Source: Palsa-506 sp963755815
GTDB taxonomy: Bacteria > Actinomycetota > Actinomycetes > Streptosporangiales > Streptosporangiaceae
DNA length: 64,000 nucleotides
Assembly: GCA_963755815.1 (NCBI GenBank)
Contig: CAVWLF010000014.1
Span: 143,712-207,711 of the forward strand
Reading direction: 5' to 3'
How positions within the stretch are numbered: the first letter of the stretch is position 1; every line of letters starts with the position of its first letter. Below are positions 38,759 to 47,411 of this stretch, piece after piece. The position numbers and the translations under genes are program-made. The notes beneath the pieces are model-generated. The model worked only from the letters and a program-made list of their open reading frames with translations. It was not told the origin of the DNA and did not search any database.

Positions 38759-39520
38759 ATGGGACTGCGTGATCTCGCCTACCGGCTCTACGAGCGTCGG
38801 CTCGAAGCGTCCCTGTCGCCCCAGGTGATCCCCCGGCATGTGGGGGTGATGTGCGACGGTAACCGCCGGTGGGCGAGGTCGGCCGGCCTGGCCGACGTCA
38901 GCGGCGGGCACCAGAAGGGCGCCGACAAGATCTTCGAATTGCTGCAGTGGTGCCAGGAAAGCGGCGTCGAGGTGGTCACGCTCTGGCTGCTATCCACCGA
39001 CAACCTGGCCCGCCCGGCCAGCGAGCTTGATCCGCTGCTGCGGATCATCGAGGGCACCGTGCGCGAGCTCGCCACCCAGAACTGGCACCTCAACCCGATG
39101 GGCGCGCTCGACCTGCTGCCCGCCGACACGGCCCGCACGCTCAAGGACGCCGGCGAGGTCACCGCCGACCGCACCGGGCTGCTGGTCAACGTGGCGGTCG
39201 GATATGGCGGCCGCCGCGAGATCGCGGACGCGGTCAGGTCGCTGCTGCAGATGCACGCGACCAAGGGCACCTCGATCGAGGAACTGGCCGAGATCCTCGA
39301 TGTCGAGCACATCGCCGAGCATCTTTACACCGCCGGCCAGCCCGACCCGGACCTGGTGATCAGGACGTCCGGGGAGCAGCGGCTGGGCGGTTTCCTGCTC
39401 TGGCAGAGCGCGCATTCGGAGTTCTATTTCTGTGACGCCTACTGGCCGGCCTTCCGCCGGGTGGATTTCCTCCGCGCACTGCGCTCGTATGCGGCCAGGC
39501 ACCGCCGGTTCGGCTCCTGA
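38759..39520 (+). CDS. uppS: cis-isoprenyl diphosphate synthase (UppS family)
   Basis: This 253-residue cis-prenyltransferase makes the long or short-chain Z-prenyl diphosphate used as lipid carrier in wall synthesis. Motif I with the essential Asp is VGVMCDGNRRWARSAG. STDNLARPASEL and the late DLVIRTSGEQRLGGFLLWQSAHSEFYF with the product-binding Arg/Glu are all present. The product chain length cannot be told from sequence; actinobacteria carry paralogs for different lengths. The ATG at 38759 has GAGGAAGG upstream. Confidence 0.9.
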   Translation: MGLRDLAYRLYERRLEASLSPQVIPRHVGVMCDGNRRWARSAGLADVSGGHQKGADKIFELLQWCQESGVEVVTLWLLSTDNLARPASELDPLLRIIEGTVRELATQNWHLNPMGALDLLPADTARTLKDAGEVTADRTGLLVNVAVGYGGRREIADAVRSLLQMHATKGTSIEELAEILDVEHIAEHLYTAGQPDPDLVIRTSGEQRLGGFLLWQSAHSEFYFCDAYWPAFRRVDFLRALRSYAARHRRFGS

Positions 39521-39610
39521 CCAGCCTCCATGCCACCCGCCGCCGCGTTGTCACCGGCGCGCGGCCGGCTCGCCGTGTTAACAGATCGTTTCGGTACTTC
39601 CTGGAAACGG

Positions 39611-39683
39611 CAGACCGAGGGTACGGTCTGAGTTGACGGGCGGTGCGTAGCCGCCCGACGGGAAGGCCCTCGAGATCTTCGAG
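39611..39683 (+). promoter_or_regulatory. Structured leader with three successive hairpins upstream of phoH2
   Basis: CAGACCG-N6-CGGTCTG (39611-39630), CGGGCGG-N7-CCGCCCG (39637-39657) and CTCGA-N5-TCGAG (39669-39683) follow one another. All stems are perfect. They lie about 130-200 bases upstream of the phoH2 start and could be a cis-acting RNA element or a processing site. No Rfam family was recognised. Confidence 0.4.
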
Positions 39684-39811
39684 CTTCGCGTCCTGGCACG
39701 CAGGCGAGATGAGCGAAGGGCCGGCGCCCGGCCCATCGCTGGCCGGTCCCGGTCCCGCCGACACGTCTGTGTCCGAACGCGGCGCCAGCAGCGGCGCCCA
39801 GGGGAGAGCGA

Positions 39812-41218
39812 GTGGCCAGTATTCCAGCGCGCCGCCAGCAGCGGCCGACCAACTCCCGTCCCGATTCCGGCCGCCAGGCCCGCGAGCCAGCGGAGCCAGG
39901 CCAACCGGCGGCAGATGCCGACCGGCGCACGTACGTCCTCGACACCAGCGTTCTGCTGGCCGACCCGGCGGCAATCGGCAGGTTCGCCGAGCACCAGGTG
40001 GTGCTGCCGGTCGTGGTCATCACCGAGCTCGAGGCCAAGCGTGATCATCCGGAACTCGGCTACTTCGCCCGGCAGGCACTCCGGCTCCTGGATGACCTCC
40101 GGGTGGAGTTCGGCCGGCTGGACGCGGAGCTGCCGATCGGGGACAAGGGAGGTACGGTACGGGTCGAGCTGAATCACGCCGATCCCGCGGTGCTGCCGCC
40201 CGGGTTCCGGCTCGGCGACAACGACACCCGGATCCTGTCGGTCGCGCGCAGCCTGGCCGCCGAAGGCGCCGCGGTGGTGCTGGTCAGCAAGGACCTGCCG
40301 CTCCGGGTGAAGGCGGCGGCCATCGGCCTGACCGCTCAGGAGTACCGCGCCGAGATGCCGGCCGAGTCGGGCTGGACCGGCATGAGCGAACTGGACGTGA
40401 CCGCGGCGGAGATCGGCGAGCTGTACGATTCCGGCCGGCTGGACTGCGAGGCGGCGCGCGAGCTGCCCTGCCACACCGGGCTCGTACTTGTCTCCGGCGC
40501 GTCCGGGGCGGGCAGCGCGCTCGGCCGGGTGCAGCCGGACAAGTCCGTGCGGCTGGTCCGCGGCGACCGCGAGGCGTTCGGCCTGCGCGGCCGCAGCGCC
40601 GAGCAGCGGGTCGCGCTCGACCTGCTGCTCGACCCGGAGGTCGGGATCATCTCGCTCGGCGGCCGGGCGGGCACCGGCAAGTCGGCGCTCGCGCTCTGTG
40701 CCGGGCTCGAGGCGGTGATGGAGCGCAAGCAGCACCGCAAGCTCGTCGTGTTCCGCCCGCTGTACGCGGTCGGCGGCCAGGAACTCGGCTACCTGCCGGG
40801 CTCGGAGACGGACAAGATGAACCCGTGGGCCCAGGCTGTCTTCGACACCCTGTCGGCCGTGACCACGGCCGAGGTCATCAAGTCAGTGCTGGAGCGGGAG
40901 ATGCTGGAGATCCTGCCGCTGACCCACATCCGCGGCCGATCCCTGCACGACTCCTTCGTGATCGTGGACGAGGCGCAGTCGCTGGAACGCGGAGTCCTGC
41001 TGACCGTGCTGTCCAGGATCGGGGCCGGCTCGCGGGTGGTGCTCACCCACGACATCGCGCAGCGCGACAACCTGCGGGTCGGCCGGCACGATGGCGTGGT
41101 GGCCGTGATCGAGAAGCTCAAGGGGCACCCGCTGTTCGCCCATGTCACGCTGGTCCGCTCGGAACGATCGCCGATCGCCGCGCTGGTCACCGAGATGCTG
41201 GAGGACGCCGCGCTCTGA
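39812..41218 (+). CDS. PhoH family protein with N-terminal PIN domain (PhoH2 type)
   Basis: This 468-residue two-domain protein has a PIN ribonuclease domain (YVLDTSVLLADP, VITELEAKRDHPELG, GDNDTRILSVA; acidic residues are complete) joined to a PhoH ATPase (Walker A GGRAGTGKSALAL, Walker B DSFVIVDEAQSLE). Homologs in mycobacteria unwind and cut RNA. It starts with GTG at 39812 with GGGGAGAGCGA upstream. The first 35 residues are a low-complexity, probably disordered leader. A structured leader RNA precedes it. Confidence 0.9.
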   Translation: MASIPARRQQRPTNSRPDSGRQAREPAEPGQPAADADRRTYVLDTSVLLADPAAIGRFAEHQVVLPVVVITELEAKRDHPELGYFARQALRLLDDLRVEFGRLDAELPIGDKGGTVRVELNHADPAVLPPGFRLGDNDTRILSVARSLAAEGAAVVLVSKDLPLRVKAAAIGLTAQEYRAEMPAESGWTGMSELDVTAAEIGELYDSGRLDCEAARELPCHTGLVLVSGASGAGSALGRVQPDKSVRLVRGDREAFGLRGRSAEQRVALDLLLDPEVGIISLGGRAGTGKSALALCAGLEAVMERKQHRKLVVFRPLYAVGGQELGYLPGSETDKMNPWAQAVFDTLSAVTTAEVIKSVLEREMLEILPLTHIRGRSLHDSFVIVDEAQSLERGVLLTVLSRIGAGSRVVLTHDIAQRDNLRVGRHDGVVAVIEKLKGHPLFAHVTLVRSERSPIAALVTEMLEDAAL

Positions 41219-41296
41219 ACCCGGCAGTACGCCCGTTCTCCGCGGCTCGCCCCGTGCCGCGGACCCAGGTGACGACATCGCCCCGGGGGCGGTACC

Positions 41297-42400
41297 GTGA
41301 CCAGCGTCATGAGTGACTCACCCGCGCCCCCCGGCGCTGCCGCGCGGCCTCCGCTGGTGCCCGGCTCAGCCCCGGGCACGTTCCCCGGGATTTCCGTGGT
41401 GATGCCGGTCAGGAACGAGGAACGGCACCTCGCGGACTCCGTCCGCGAGGTGCTCAGCCAGGATTATCCGGGCGAGCTGGAGCTGGCCCTGGCCGTGGGC
41501 CCGTCCCGCGACCGGACCAGCGAAATTGCGGAACGGATCGCGGCCGGCGATTCGCGCATCACCGTGGTACCCAACCCCTCGGGGCAGATCCCGAGCGCAC
41601 TCAACGCCGCGATCAAGGCATCCCGGCACTCGGTGGTGGCGCGGGTCGACGGGCACTGCCTGCTGCCGCCCGGGTACCTGCGGACCGCGGTGCGGGCGCT
41701 GGAGGAGACCGGGGCCGATAACGTCGGCGGCGTCATGGCCGCAGCCGGGGTAACCCCGTTCCAGCAGGCGGTGGCCTGGGCGATGACCTCCCCGGCCGGG
41801 GTGGGCGCCGCGCAGTTCCACACCGGCGGCCAGGCGGGCCCCGCGGACACGGTGTACCTGGGGGTGTACCGCCGCGCCGCGATCGAGCAGGTGGGCGGTT
41901 ACGACGAGGCCTTCGCGGTCGCCGAGGACTGGGAGATGAACCACCGGATCCGGCAGGCCGGGGGGCTGATCTGGTTCCTGCCTGACCTGAAGGTCACCTA
42001 TCGGCCGCGGGACAGCATCCGGGCGCTCGCCGTGCAGTACTTCCGCTACGGCCGGTGGCGCCGGGTGGTGGCACGACAGCATGCGGGCACCATCAACCGG
42101 CGTTACCTGGCCCCGCCTGCCGCGGTCGTGGTGATCGCCGCGGGAACACTCGCGGGACTGGCCGGGGTGGCCGGCCTGGCCGCCGGCGCTACCGGCTGGC
42201 CGGTGATCGCGACCGCCGGGCTGGCCGTGCCGCTGGTGTACCTGGCCGGGATCGTGGCCGTCGCCGCCGCGGCGGCGCGCGGGCGGCCGGCCCGGGTGGC
42301 GGCCCGGATCCCGGCCGTCCTGGCCGTTATGCACCTGTGCTGGGGGACCGGCTTCCTGACCAGCCCGGCCCGGCTGGCGAACGGCCGCTCCGGCCGCTGA
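41297..42400 (+). CDS. glycosyltransferase family 2, membrane-anchored
   Basis: This 367-residue GT-A enzyme resembles the ExoA type. The nucleotide-sugar domain runs ISVVMPVRNEERHLADSV to about residue 230, with the acidic motif VARVDGHCLL and the base region VAEDWEMNHRI. Three or so membrane helices follow (about 270-350). It would add a sugar to a lipid or polymer on the inner face of the membrane. It starts with GTG at 41297 or ATG at 41309. It opens the cell-surface cluster. Confidence 0.87.
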   Translation: MTSVMSDSPAPPGAAARPPLVPGSAPGTFPGISVVMPVRNEERHLADSVREVLSQDYPGELELALAVGPSRDRTSEIAERIAAGDSRITVVPNPSGQIPSALNAAIKASRHSVVARVDGHCLLPPGYLRTAVRALEETGADNVGGVMAAAGVTPFQQAVAWAMTSPAGVGAAQFHTGGQAGPADTVYLGVYRRAAIEQVGGYDEAFAVAEDWEMNHRIRQAGGLIWFLPDLKVTYRPRDSIRALAVQYFRYGRWRRVVARQHAGTINRRYLAPPAAVVVIAAGTLAGLAGVAGLAAGATGWPVIATAGLAVPLVYLAGIVAVAAAAARGRPARVAARIPAVLAVMHLCWGTGFLTSPARLANGRSGR

Positions 42401-42430
42401 TCAGCCGGCCCAGGCGCTGATCCGGACCAG

Positions 42431-43126
42431 TCAGCCCCGGAGCAGCGCCTCGGCAAGATCAAGGTCACTGGGGTAGGTGATCTTCATGTTGCGCTCGCTG
42501 CCCGGCACGGCGCGGACCGCGACCTCCGGCAGATAGCGCAGCACCACGCCGCAGTCGTCGGTCGAGGCCGACGTGGCGAAGCCCGGATCCGCCTCGGCGA
42601 GCTGATGCGCCCGGCTAATCACCGACAGCCGGAACCCCTGCGGCGTCTGGCAGCGCAGCAGCAGGTCCCGGCGCGGCATGCCGGTCAGCACGCCGTCACG
42701 CGCCTCGACGATCGTGTCGGAAGACGGGACAGTGACGCCGACGGCCAGGTCCGTGGCCAGCGCGCGGATGCATCCCGCGATGGTCCGCTGATCGATCAGC
42801 GGCCGCGCCGCGTCGTGGAAAAGCACGTCGCATTCGTCCGCGCCGAGCGCCGCGATCGCCTGCCGGGTGGAGTCCGTGCGGGTTACCCCGCCGTCGATCA
42901 CGTCGGTCACCTTGCCGTACCGGCCGTTCATCACCAGCGCGCGCACCTGGCCGGCCAGGCCGGGGGTGGTCACGACCAGGATCGCGTCGATGCCCGGAGC
43001 GCTCTCGAAGGCCGCCACGGAGTGCTCGATCAGCGTCCGGCCCGCGAGCGTGCGCAACTGCTTGGGCACGGCGCCGCCGAATCGCTGGCCGGATCCGGCA
43101 GCCAGTACCACCGCGACCGTCCGCAT
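42431..43126 (-). CDS. IspD/TarI-like cytidylyltransferase
   Basis: This 231-residue CTP-dependent nucleotidyltransferase has LAAGSGQRFGGAVPKQL with the conserved Arg/Lys, FHDAARPLID, and a late KITYPSDLDLAEALL. The sequence cannot cleanly separate IspD (methylerythritol phosphate) from polyol-phosphate cytidylyltransferases such as TarI. IspF is not adjacent, and the gene faces a CDP-alcohol cluster, so a polyol-phosphate substrate is worth considering. The ATG at 43126 fits the family start; the frame allows 43150. Confidence 0.8.
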   Translation of the reverse strand: MRTVAVVLAAGSGQRFGGAVPKQLRTLAGRTLIEHSVAAFESAPGIDAILVVTTPGLAGQVRALVMNGRYGKVTDVIDGGVTRTDSTRQAIAALGADECDVLFHDAARPLIDQRTIAGCIRALATDLAVGVTVPSSDTIVEARDGVLTGMPRRDLLLRCQTPQGFRLSVISRAHQLAEADPGFATSASTDDCGVVLRYLPEVAVRAVPGSERNMKITYPSDLDLAEALLRG

Positions 43127-43393
43127 GAGCGGACTGTACCGCCCGGTCATGACCGCGGCAGCACCCGTCCGGCGAGAGCCCGGGTCACCGGGCGAGGGCT
43201 AGAGTACGAGCCGTCGGCCAGCAAGAGCCAGCCGCCGGTCAGCATGAGCCAATCCAGGCGACTGGCCGCGGCGGGAATGGGGTACCGCCCGGCTGGGTAT
43301 CGCTCGGGCTGATGACACCGGGCCGGGCGTGGCCCGAGTTTCGCCGGGGGTGATGGCGCCAGCGCGGGAATCCGGGCTGACGGGAGGTTGGGC

Positions 43394-44665
43394 ATGACCG
43401 TGGCGGAGGCCGTCGACAGGCTGCCTCGCCGCATGGCCACCTGGGTGGCGCGGCGGTCCCTGGCCCCCAACTCGGCGACCGGCATCTCGCTTTGCCTGGG
43501 CCTGTGCGCTGCCGTGTGGTTCAGCGCAGGCACCAGGTCCGGAAACGTGATCGGCGCCGCCGCGCTCTGCGGCAGCTACCTGGCCGGCCACTCCGCCCGC
43601 GGGCTCGGGCTCCCGGCGCCCGGGGCCACTGCGGCCGCGGCGGCCAGTCCGGGAGCGGTAGCCGGCCAGGGTGCGGCGGCCGGCCAGGGTGAGACCGTCA
43701 TCAGCGCGGGCCGCCTGGCCCGCGCCTGCGGCGTCCTGACCGAGTGCGGAGTTTACGCGGCCCTCGCCGCGGGCGGCGTCGCGGCGGGAATCCCGGCCGC
43801 CGGCCGTCCGGCGGGTGGTCTTGCGCCCGGCCGGATCGGCATGTGGCAGCTGGCCACAACGGTGGTGATCCTGGTGTCGGTCAGCCAGCTGGCCGGTGCG
43901 TGCGGCAACCTGCGGTCGGCCAGCGGGCCGCGGGAAGCGCGGCTTGACGGCCTGATCCTGCGGATCCTCGCCTTCCCCTACGCCGGGCGGGTACTGCTGA
44001 TCGCCGTCGTCGCGCCGCTCTGGGGAGGACGGGCCGCCCTCTTCGGCCTGCTCGGCTGGGCAGTCATCGCCATCTGCTACGCGCTCGTGGGCGGCCGGCG
44101 CCAGCCGGACGGGAGCGCCGGCCTTCGGCCCGTGGCCGCCTGCCGCGATGACGGGCGGCTGGCGGGCTGGCTGGGTCGTCCGGTCCGGGGCCAGCTCGTG
44201 CCCCTGCCCCCGGCGCTGACCGGCCTGGCCGCCGTGTGCGTGCTGGCCGCGCTCGGGCTGCGTGATCTTCCCGGCTTCCTGCTGATCGCCCCCGTTATCG
44301 CGATGCTGCTCGCCGCGGTCGGCTCCAGCCACCCGCACGACGGCCGGCTCGACTGGATCGTGCCCGTCGTGCTGCAGGTCGGCCAGTACATCTATATCGC
44401 CGCGGTTGGCTTTGCCACCGGGGTCCCGGCGCCGGTGATCTTCGCGTTGTGCGCCGTGCTCGCCGTGCGCTACGCGGACCTGGCCGGTCATGCCCAGCGG
44501 CACGCGGCGCTTGGCTGGGACGGCCGGATGATCGTGGCCGGGCTCGGTGCCGCGCTCGGGATAGCGACGTTCGCCTACCTCCTGCTGGCGGCGTATGTTG
44601 GTGTGCTCATCTGCCGGGAAGCCAGGACAAGCTGGCTGGCAGCGATGGAGGGAGACCGCCGGTGA
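43394..44665 (+). CDS. DUF5941-type multispanning membrane protein
   Basis: This 423-residue protein has about 9-10 hydrophobic segments. It opens LAPNSATGISLCLGLCAAVWFSAG, reminiscent of CDP-alcohol phosphatidyltransferases, but the DxxDGxxAR catalytic motif is missing, so it is probably not an active enzyme of that class. It matches the actinobacterial DUF5941 proteins that travel with nucleotidyl- and phosphatidyltransferases. ATG 43394 has GGGAGG upstream. Its stop overlaps the next start by four bases. A transport or scaffold role is conjecture. Confidence 0.72.
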   Translation: MTVAEAVDRLPRRMATWVARRSLAPNSATGISLCLGLCAAVWFSAGTRSGNVIGAAALCGSYLAGHSARGLGLPAPGATAAAAASPGAVAGQGAAAGQGETVISAGRLARACGVLTECGVYAALAAGGVAAGIPAAGRPAGGLAPGRIGMWQLATTVVILVSVSQLAGACGNLRSASGPREARLDGLILRILAFPYAGRVLLIAVVAPLWGGRAALFGLLGWAVIAICYALVGGRRQPDGSAGLRPVAACRDDGRLAGWLGRPVRGQLVPLPPALTGLAAVCVLAALGLRDLPGFLLIAPVIAMLLAAVGSSHPHDGRLDWIVPVVLQVGQYIYIAAVGFATGVPAPVIFALCAVLAVRYADLAGHAQRHAALGWDGRMIVAGLGAALGIATFAYLLLAAYVGVLICREARTSWLAAMEGDRR

Positions 44666-45411
44666 TCGGCATGGTCCTAGCGGCGGGCGCCTCGCGCCGG
44701 CTCCGTCCCGATACCGATGCGCTGCCGAAGGCGCTGCTCCCGGTGGCGGGCGAGACCACGATCCTGGACATCGCGTTGCGCAACCTGGCCGCGGTCGGGC
44801 TGCGCGACGTCGTCGTGGTGGTCGGGCATGCGGCCAGCGTCGTCAGCAACCGGGCGGAGGATTTGCAGCGCAGGCACGGAGTGACACTGCACCTGCTGTA
44901 TAACGACCGGGCGCTGGACTGGAACAACGCCTACTCGCTCTGGCTGGCCCGCGAGTACTTCACCCGCGGCGTGCTGCTGGTCAACGGCGACACCGTCCAC
45001 CCGGTGAGCGTGGAGAAGACGCTGCTCGCGGCGGCGGGCGCGGCCGGCCAGGGTGGCCCGGCCGTAATTCTCGCGGTCGACGACGTCAAGCGGCTCGCTG
45101 AGGAGGAGATGAAGGTCGTCCTCGACTCGCGGCGGCTGCTGGCCAGGATTACCAAGCAGATGGATCCCGCCCGGGCCTACGGAGAGTACATCGGCGCCAC
45201 GCTTATCACCGAGGCCGCCGCGGTACCGCTGGCCAGCGCACTGGAGGCAACCTGGCGGCGCGATCCCGGCCTCTACTACGAGGATGGCTACCAGGAGTTC
45301 GCGGATCGCGGCGGCGAGATCGCGGTCGCCCCGATCGGCGCGGTGGAATGGGTCGAGGTTGACAACCACGACGACCTGCGCAGGGCACGGGAGATCGCCG
45401 TCCGCTGCTAA
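44662..45411 (+). CDS. sugar/inositol-phosphate nucleotidyltransferase
   Basis: This 249-residue GT-A-fold NTP transferase has the activating loop MVLAAGASRRLRPDTDALPKALLPVAGET, LLVNGDTVHP (metal Asp) and the product-side EVDNHDDLRRA. The overall pattern is near CTP:phosphocholine and inositol-1-phosphate cytidylyltransferases rather than glucose-1-phosphate ones, as judged by LDWNNAYSLWLAR and YYEDGYQEF. It starts with GTG at 44662, coupled to the DUF5941 gene. It would activate the head group used by the CDP-alcohol phosphatidyltransferase downstream. Confidence 0.82.
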   Translation: MIGMVLAAGASRRLRPDTDALPKALLPVAGETTILDIALRNLAAVGLRDVVVVVGHAASVVSNRAEDLQRRHGVTLHLLYNDRALDWNNAYSLWLAREYFTRGVLLVNGDTVHPVSVEKTLLAAAGAAGQGGPAVILAVDDVKRLAEEEMKVVLDSRRLLARITKQMDPARAYGEYIGATLITEAAAVPLASALEATWRRDPGLYYEDGYQEFADRGGEIAVAPIGAVEWVEVDNHDDLRRAREIAVRC

Positions 45412-45591
45412 TCTCGCGGGTGGTCACGTAATCTCGCGGGTGCACGGAACGCGCAGGGTGCCTGGTACTTCGCCCTGACGCAACAACCGCGGCGTTCGGC
45501 TCGGTGCGGTAATCGCTGCGCCCGCCCGCCCGGCGCGGTCGCCGGGCTCCGTCTCGCCGTGGCCCGGCACTCACACACCCGAAGGAGGCCT

Positions 45592-46644
45592 ATGCCGCTG
45601 CTGGCCCGGATGCTGGCCGCCCCGATGATCGTCGATGTCCGGCGCGGGGCAGTGGCCGGCCTTGGCGTGCTGCTCGCTGACCGGCGCATCGCGATGGAAG
45701 GACGGGTGGCGGTCGCGGTCGGGCGCGGCCAGGGGGACAGCATCGCCGCCGAGCTCGAGATCGACGCCGCCGAGGTCTTCCGGATCGGCGATGGCACCCA
45801 CAGCAGCGCCGTCACGCTCGGCAAGCGGCTCCGGGCCGGGTCCTACGAGGCGGTGGCCGGGATCGGCGGCGGCAAGACCATCGACGTCACCAAGTTCGCC
45901 GCGCACATGGCCGGGATCCCGATGGTCGCCGTCGCGACGAACCTGGCGCACGACGGCATCGCCTCGCCGGTCAGCACCCTGGAGCACGAGTCGGGGAAGG
46001 GGTCCTACGGCGTGGTCATGCCGGTCGCCGTCGTGGTGGACCTGGACCGGGTCCGCTGCGCTCCGGAGCCACTCGCCAGCGCCGGGATCGGCGACGTGGT
46101 CAGCAATCTCTCGGCCGTGGCCGACTGGGAACTGTCCGCCGCGGACACCGGCGAGCGGGTGGACGGGCTGGCCGCCGCCATGGCCCGCTGCGCGGCACAG
46201 GCCGTCCTGCACCAGCCACATGCCGCCCGCTCGGATGAGTTCCTCACCGTGCTCGCCGAGGCACTGATCCTGTCCGGCCTGGCCATGTCGGTGGCCGGGT
46301 CCAGCCGTCCGTGCAGTGGCGGCGACCACGAGATCATGCATGCCATCGATCAGCTCTACCCGGGTACCGGCAGCCACGGCGAGCTGGCCGGGGTGGGGGC
46401 GCTGTTCTGCGCCTACCTGCGGGACGACCCGGGCCAGGCCGCGTTGCTCTCCGCCTGCCTGAGCCGCCATGGACTGCCCCGGACGCCGGATGATCTCGGC
46501 CTGTCGCACGCCGACTTCGCCAAGGCCGTCGCGCACGCTCCGGCGACCCGCCCGGGCCGCTACACGATCCTGGAGCGCCTGGCCATGTCCGATGCGGAGA
46601 TAGCCGACCGAGTGGAGGCGTATGCCCGGGCCATCGCTGGCTGA
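45592..46644 (+). CDS. iron-containing alcohol dehydrogenase, glycerol-1-phosphate dehydrogenase-like
   Basis: This 350-residue NAD(P)-dependent enzyme has the dehydroquinate-synthase-like fold of the sn-glycerol-1-phosphate dehydrogenase/AraM group. The cofactor loop is AGIGGGKTIDVTKFAA, the NLAHDGIASP segment binds substrate, and the metal ligands are in PCSGGDHEIMHAIDQ and GSHGELAGVG. It would reduce dihydroxyacetone phosphate or a related ketose phosphate. The ATG at 45592 has GAAGGAGG upstream. It overlaps the next gene by 23 bp. Confidence 0.82.
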   Translation: MPLLARMLAAPMIVDVRRGAVAGLGVLLADRRIAMEGRVAVAVGRGQGDSIAAELEIDAAEVFRIGDGTHSSAVTLGKRLRAGSYEAVAGIGGGKTIDVTKFAAHMAGIPMVAVATNLAHDGIASPVSTLEHESGKGSYGVVMPVAVVVDLDRVRCAPEPLASAGIGDVVSNLSAVADWELSAADTGERVDGLAAAMARCAAQAVLHQPHAARSDEFLTVLAEALILSGLAMSVAGSSRPCSGGDHEIMHAIDQLYPGTGSHGELAGVGALFCAYLRDDPGQAALLSACLSRHGLPRTPDDLGLSHADFAKAVAHAPATRPGRYTILERLAMSDAEIADRVEAYARAIAG

Positions 46645-47395
46645 GCTGCGAGCGCAGGGCCAGCCGCAGGCGGTGCTCGACCGGCTCAACGACGAGCACT
46701 GGGCCGGCCGTGTCTACATGCGCAAGTTCTCGCCGTACGCGACCTGGGTTTTCGCGCGGCTCGGCTGGTCACCGAACGCGGTCACCCTGGCGTACATCAG
46801 CTGCGGCCTCGCCGCCGGGGTGCTCGTCGCGCTCGGCGGCCTGCTCACCGCCGTCGCGGCCGCCATCCTGATCCAGGGCTACCTGCTGTTTGACTGCTCC
46901 GACGGCGAGCTGGCCCGGTGGAGCGGCCGGACCTCGGCGACCGGCGTGTACCTGGACTTGATCGGCCATTACCTGGGCGAGGCGGCGCTGCTCATCGGGC
47001 TCGGCCTGCGCGCGCAGGGGCATCTTACGGACTCCGGCCCGTACGTCAGCGCGGGCCTGGCCGCCGCGGTGCTGGCGGTCATCGTCAAGGCCGAGACCGA
47101 CAATGTGGTGGTCGCGCGAGCCAAGGAAGGCCTGCCCCCCGCCTACCCGGACGAGGCGCTGCGGCCCACCGGCTCGGGCCTGGCCCTGGCGCGGCGGCTG
47201 GCCAGCGTGCTGAAGGTGCACCGGATCACCCACGCGGTGGAGTTGTCGCTGCTGATCCTGCTCGCGGCGGTGGCCGACGAGATCCGTGGCGGGCTGCTCG
47301 CCACCCGGGTCCTCATGCTGGCGTGCCTGGCCGTGAGCACGCTCATGGTTGTCGCGCACCTGGTAGCGATCGTCGCGTCGAGGCGGCTCCGGTGA
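46622..47395 (+). CDS. CDP-alcohol phosphatidyltransferase family protein
   Basis: This 257-residue membrane enzyme transfers a phosphoalcohol from a CDP-activated donor. The signature is present as D91-CS-D94-G-EL-A98-R99, then G108 and D112, but the fourth Asp, the usual catalytic base, is His116 (GVYLDLIGHYL). About five membrane helices follow. It is encoded between the dehydrogenase and a GT2 gene with overlapping or near-overlapping ends. By context it could join a polyol or inositol phosphate to a lipid or alcohol. Confidence 0.84.
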   Translation: MPGPSLAELRAQGQPQAVLDRLNDEHWAGRVYMRKFSPYATWVFARLGWSPNAVTLAYISCGLAAGVLVALGGLLTAVAAAILIQGYLLFDCSDGELARWSGRTSATGVYLDLIGHYLGEAALLIGLGLRAQGHLTDSGPYVSAGLAAAVLAVIVKAETDNVVVARAKEGLPPAYPDEALRPTGSGLALARRLASVLKVHRITHAVELSLLILLAAVADEIRGGLLATRVLMLACLAVSTLMVVAHLVAIVASRRLR

Positions 47396-47411
47396 CGGCA
47401 AGGAGATCCTG

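Noticed and set aside
43199..44503. 434-codon minus-strand open frame opposite the DUF5941 gene
   Set aside because: It lacks motifs, and the plus strand has membrane segments, a good ribosome site and translational coupling.
45409..45443. Direct repeat TAATCTCGCGGGTG, two copies 21 bp apart
   Set aside because: It directly follows a stop codon and is short. There is no dyad or promoter context, so it was not listed as an operator.
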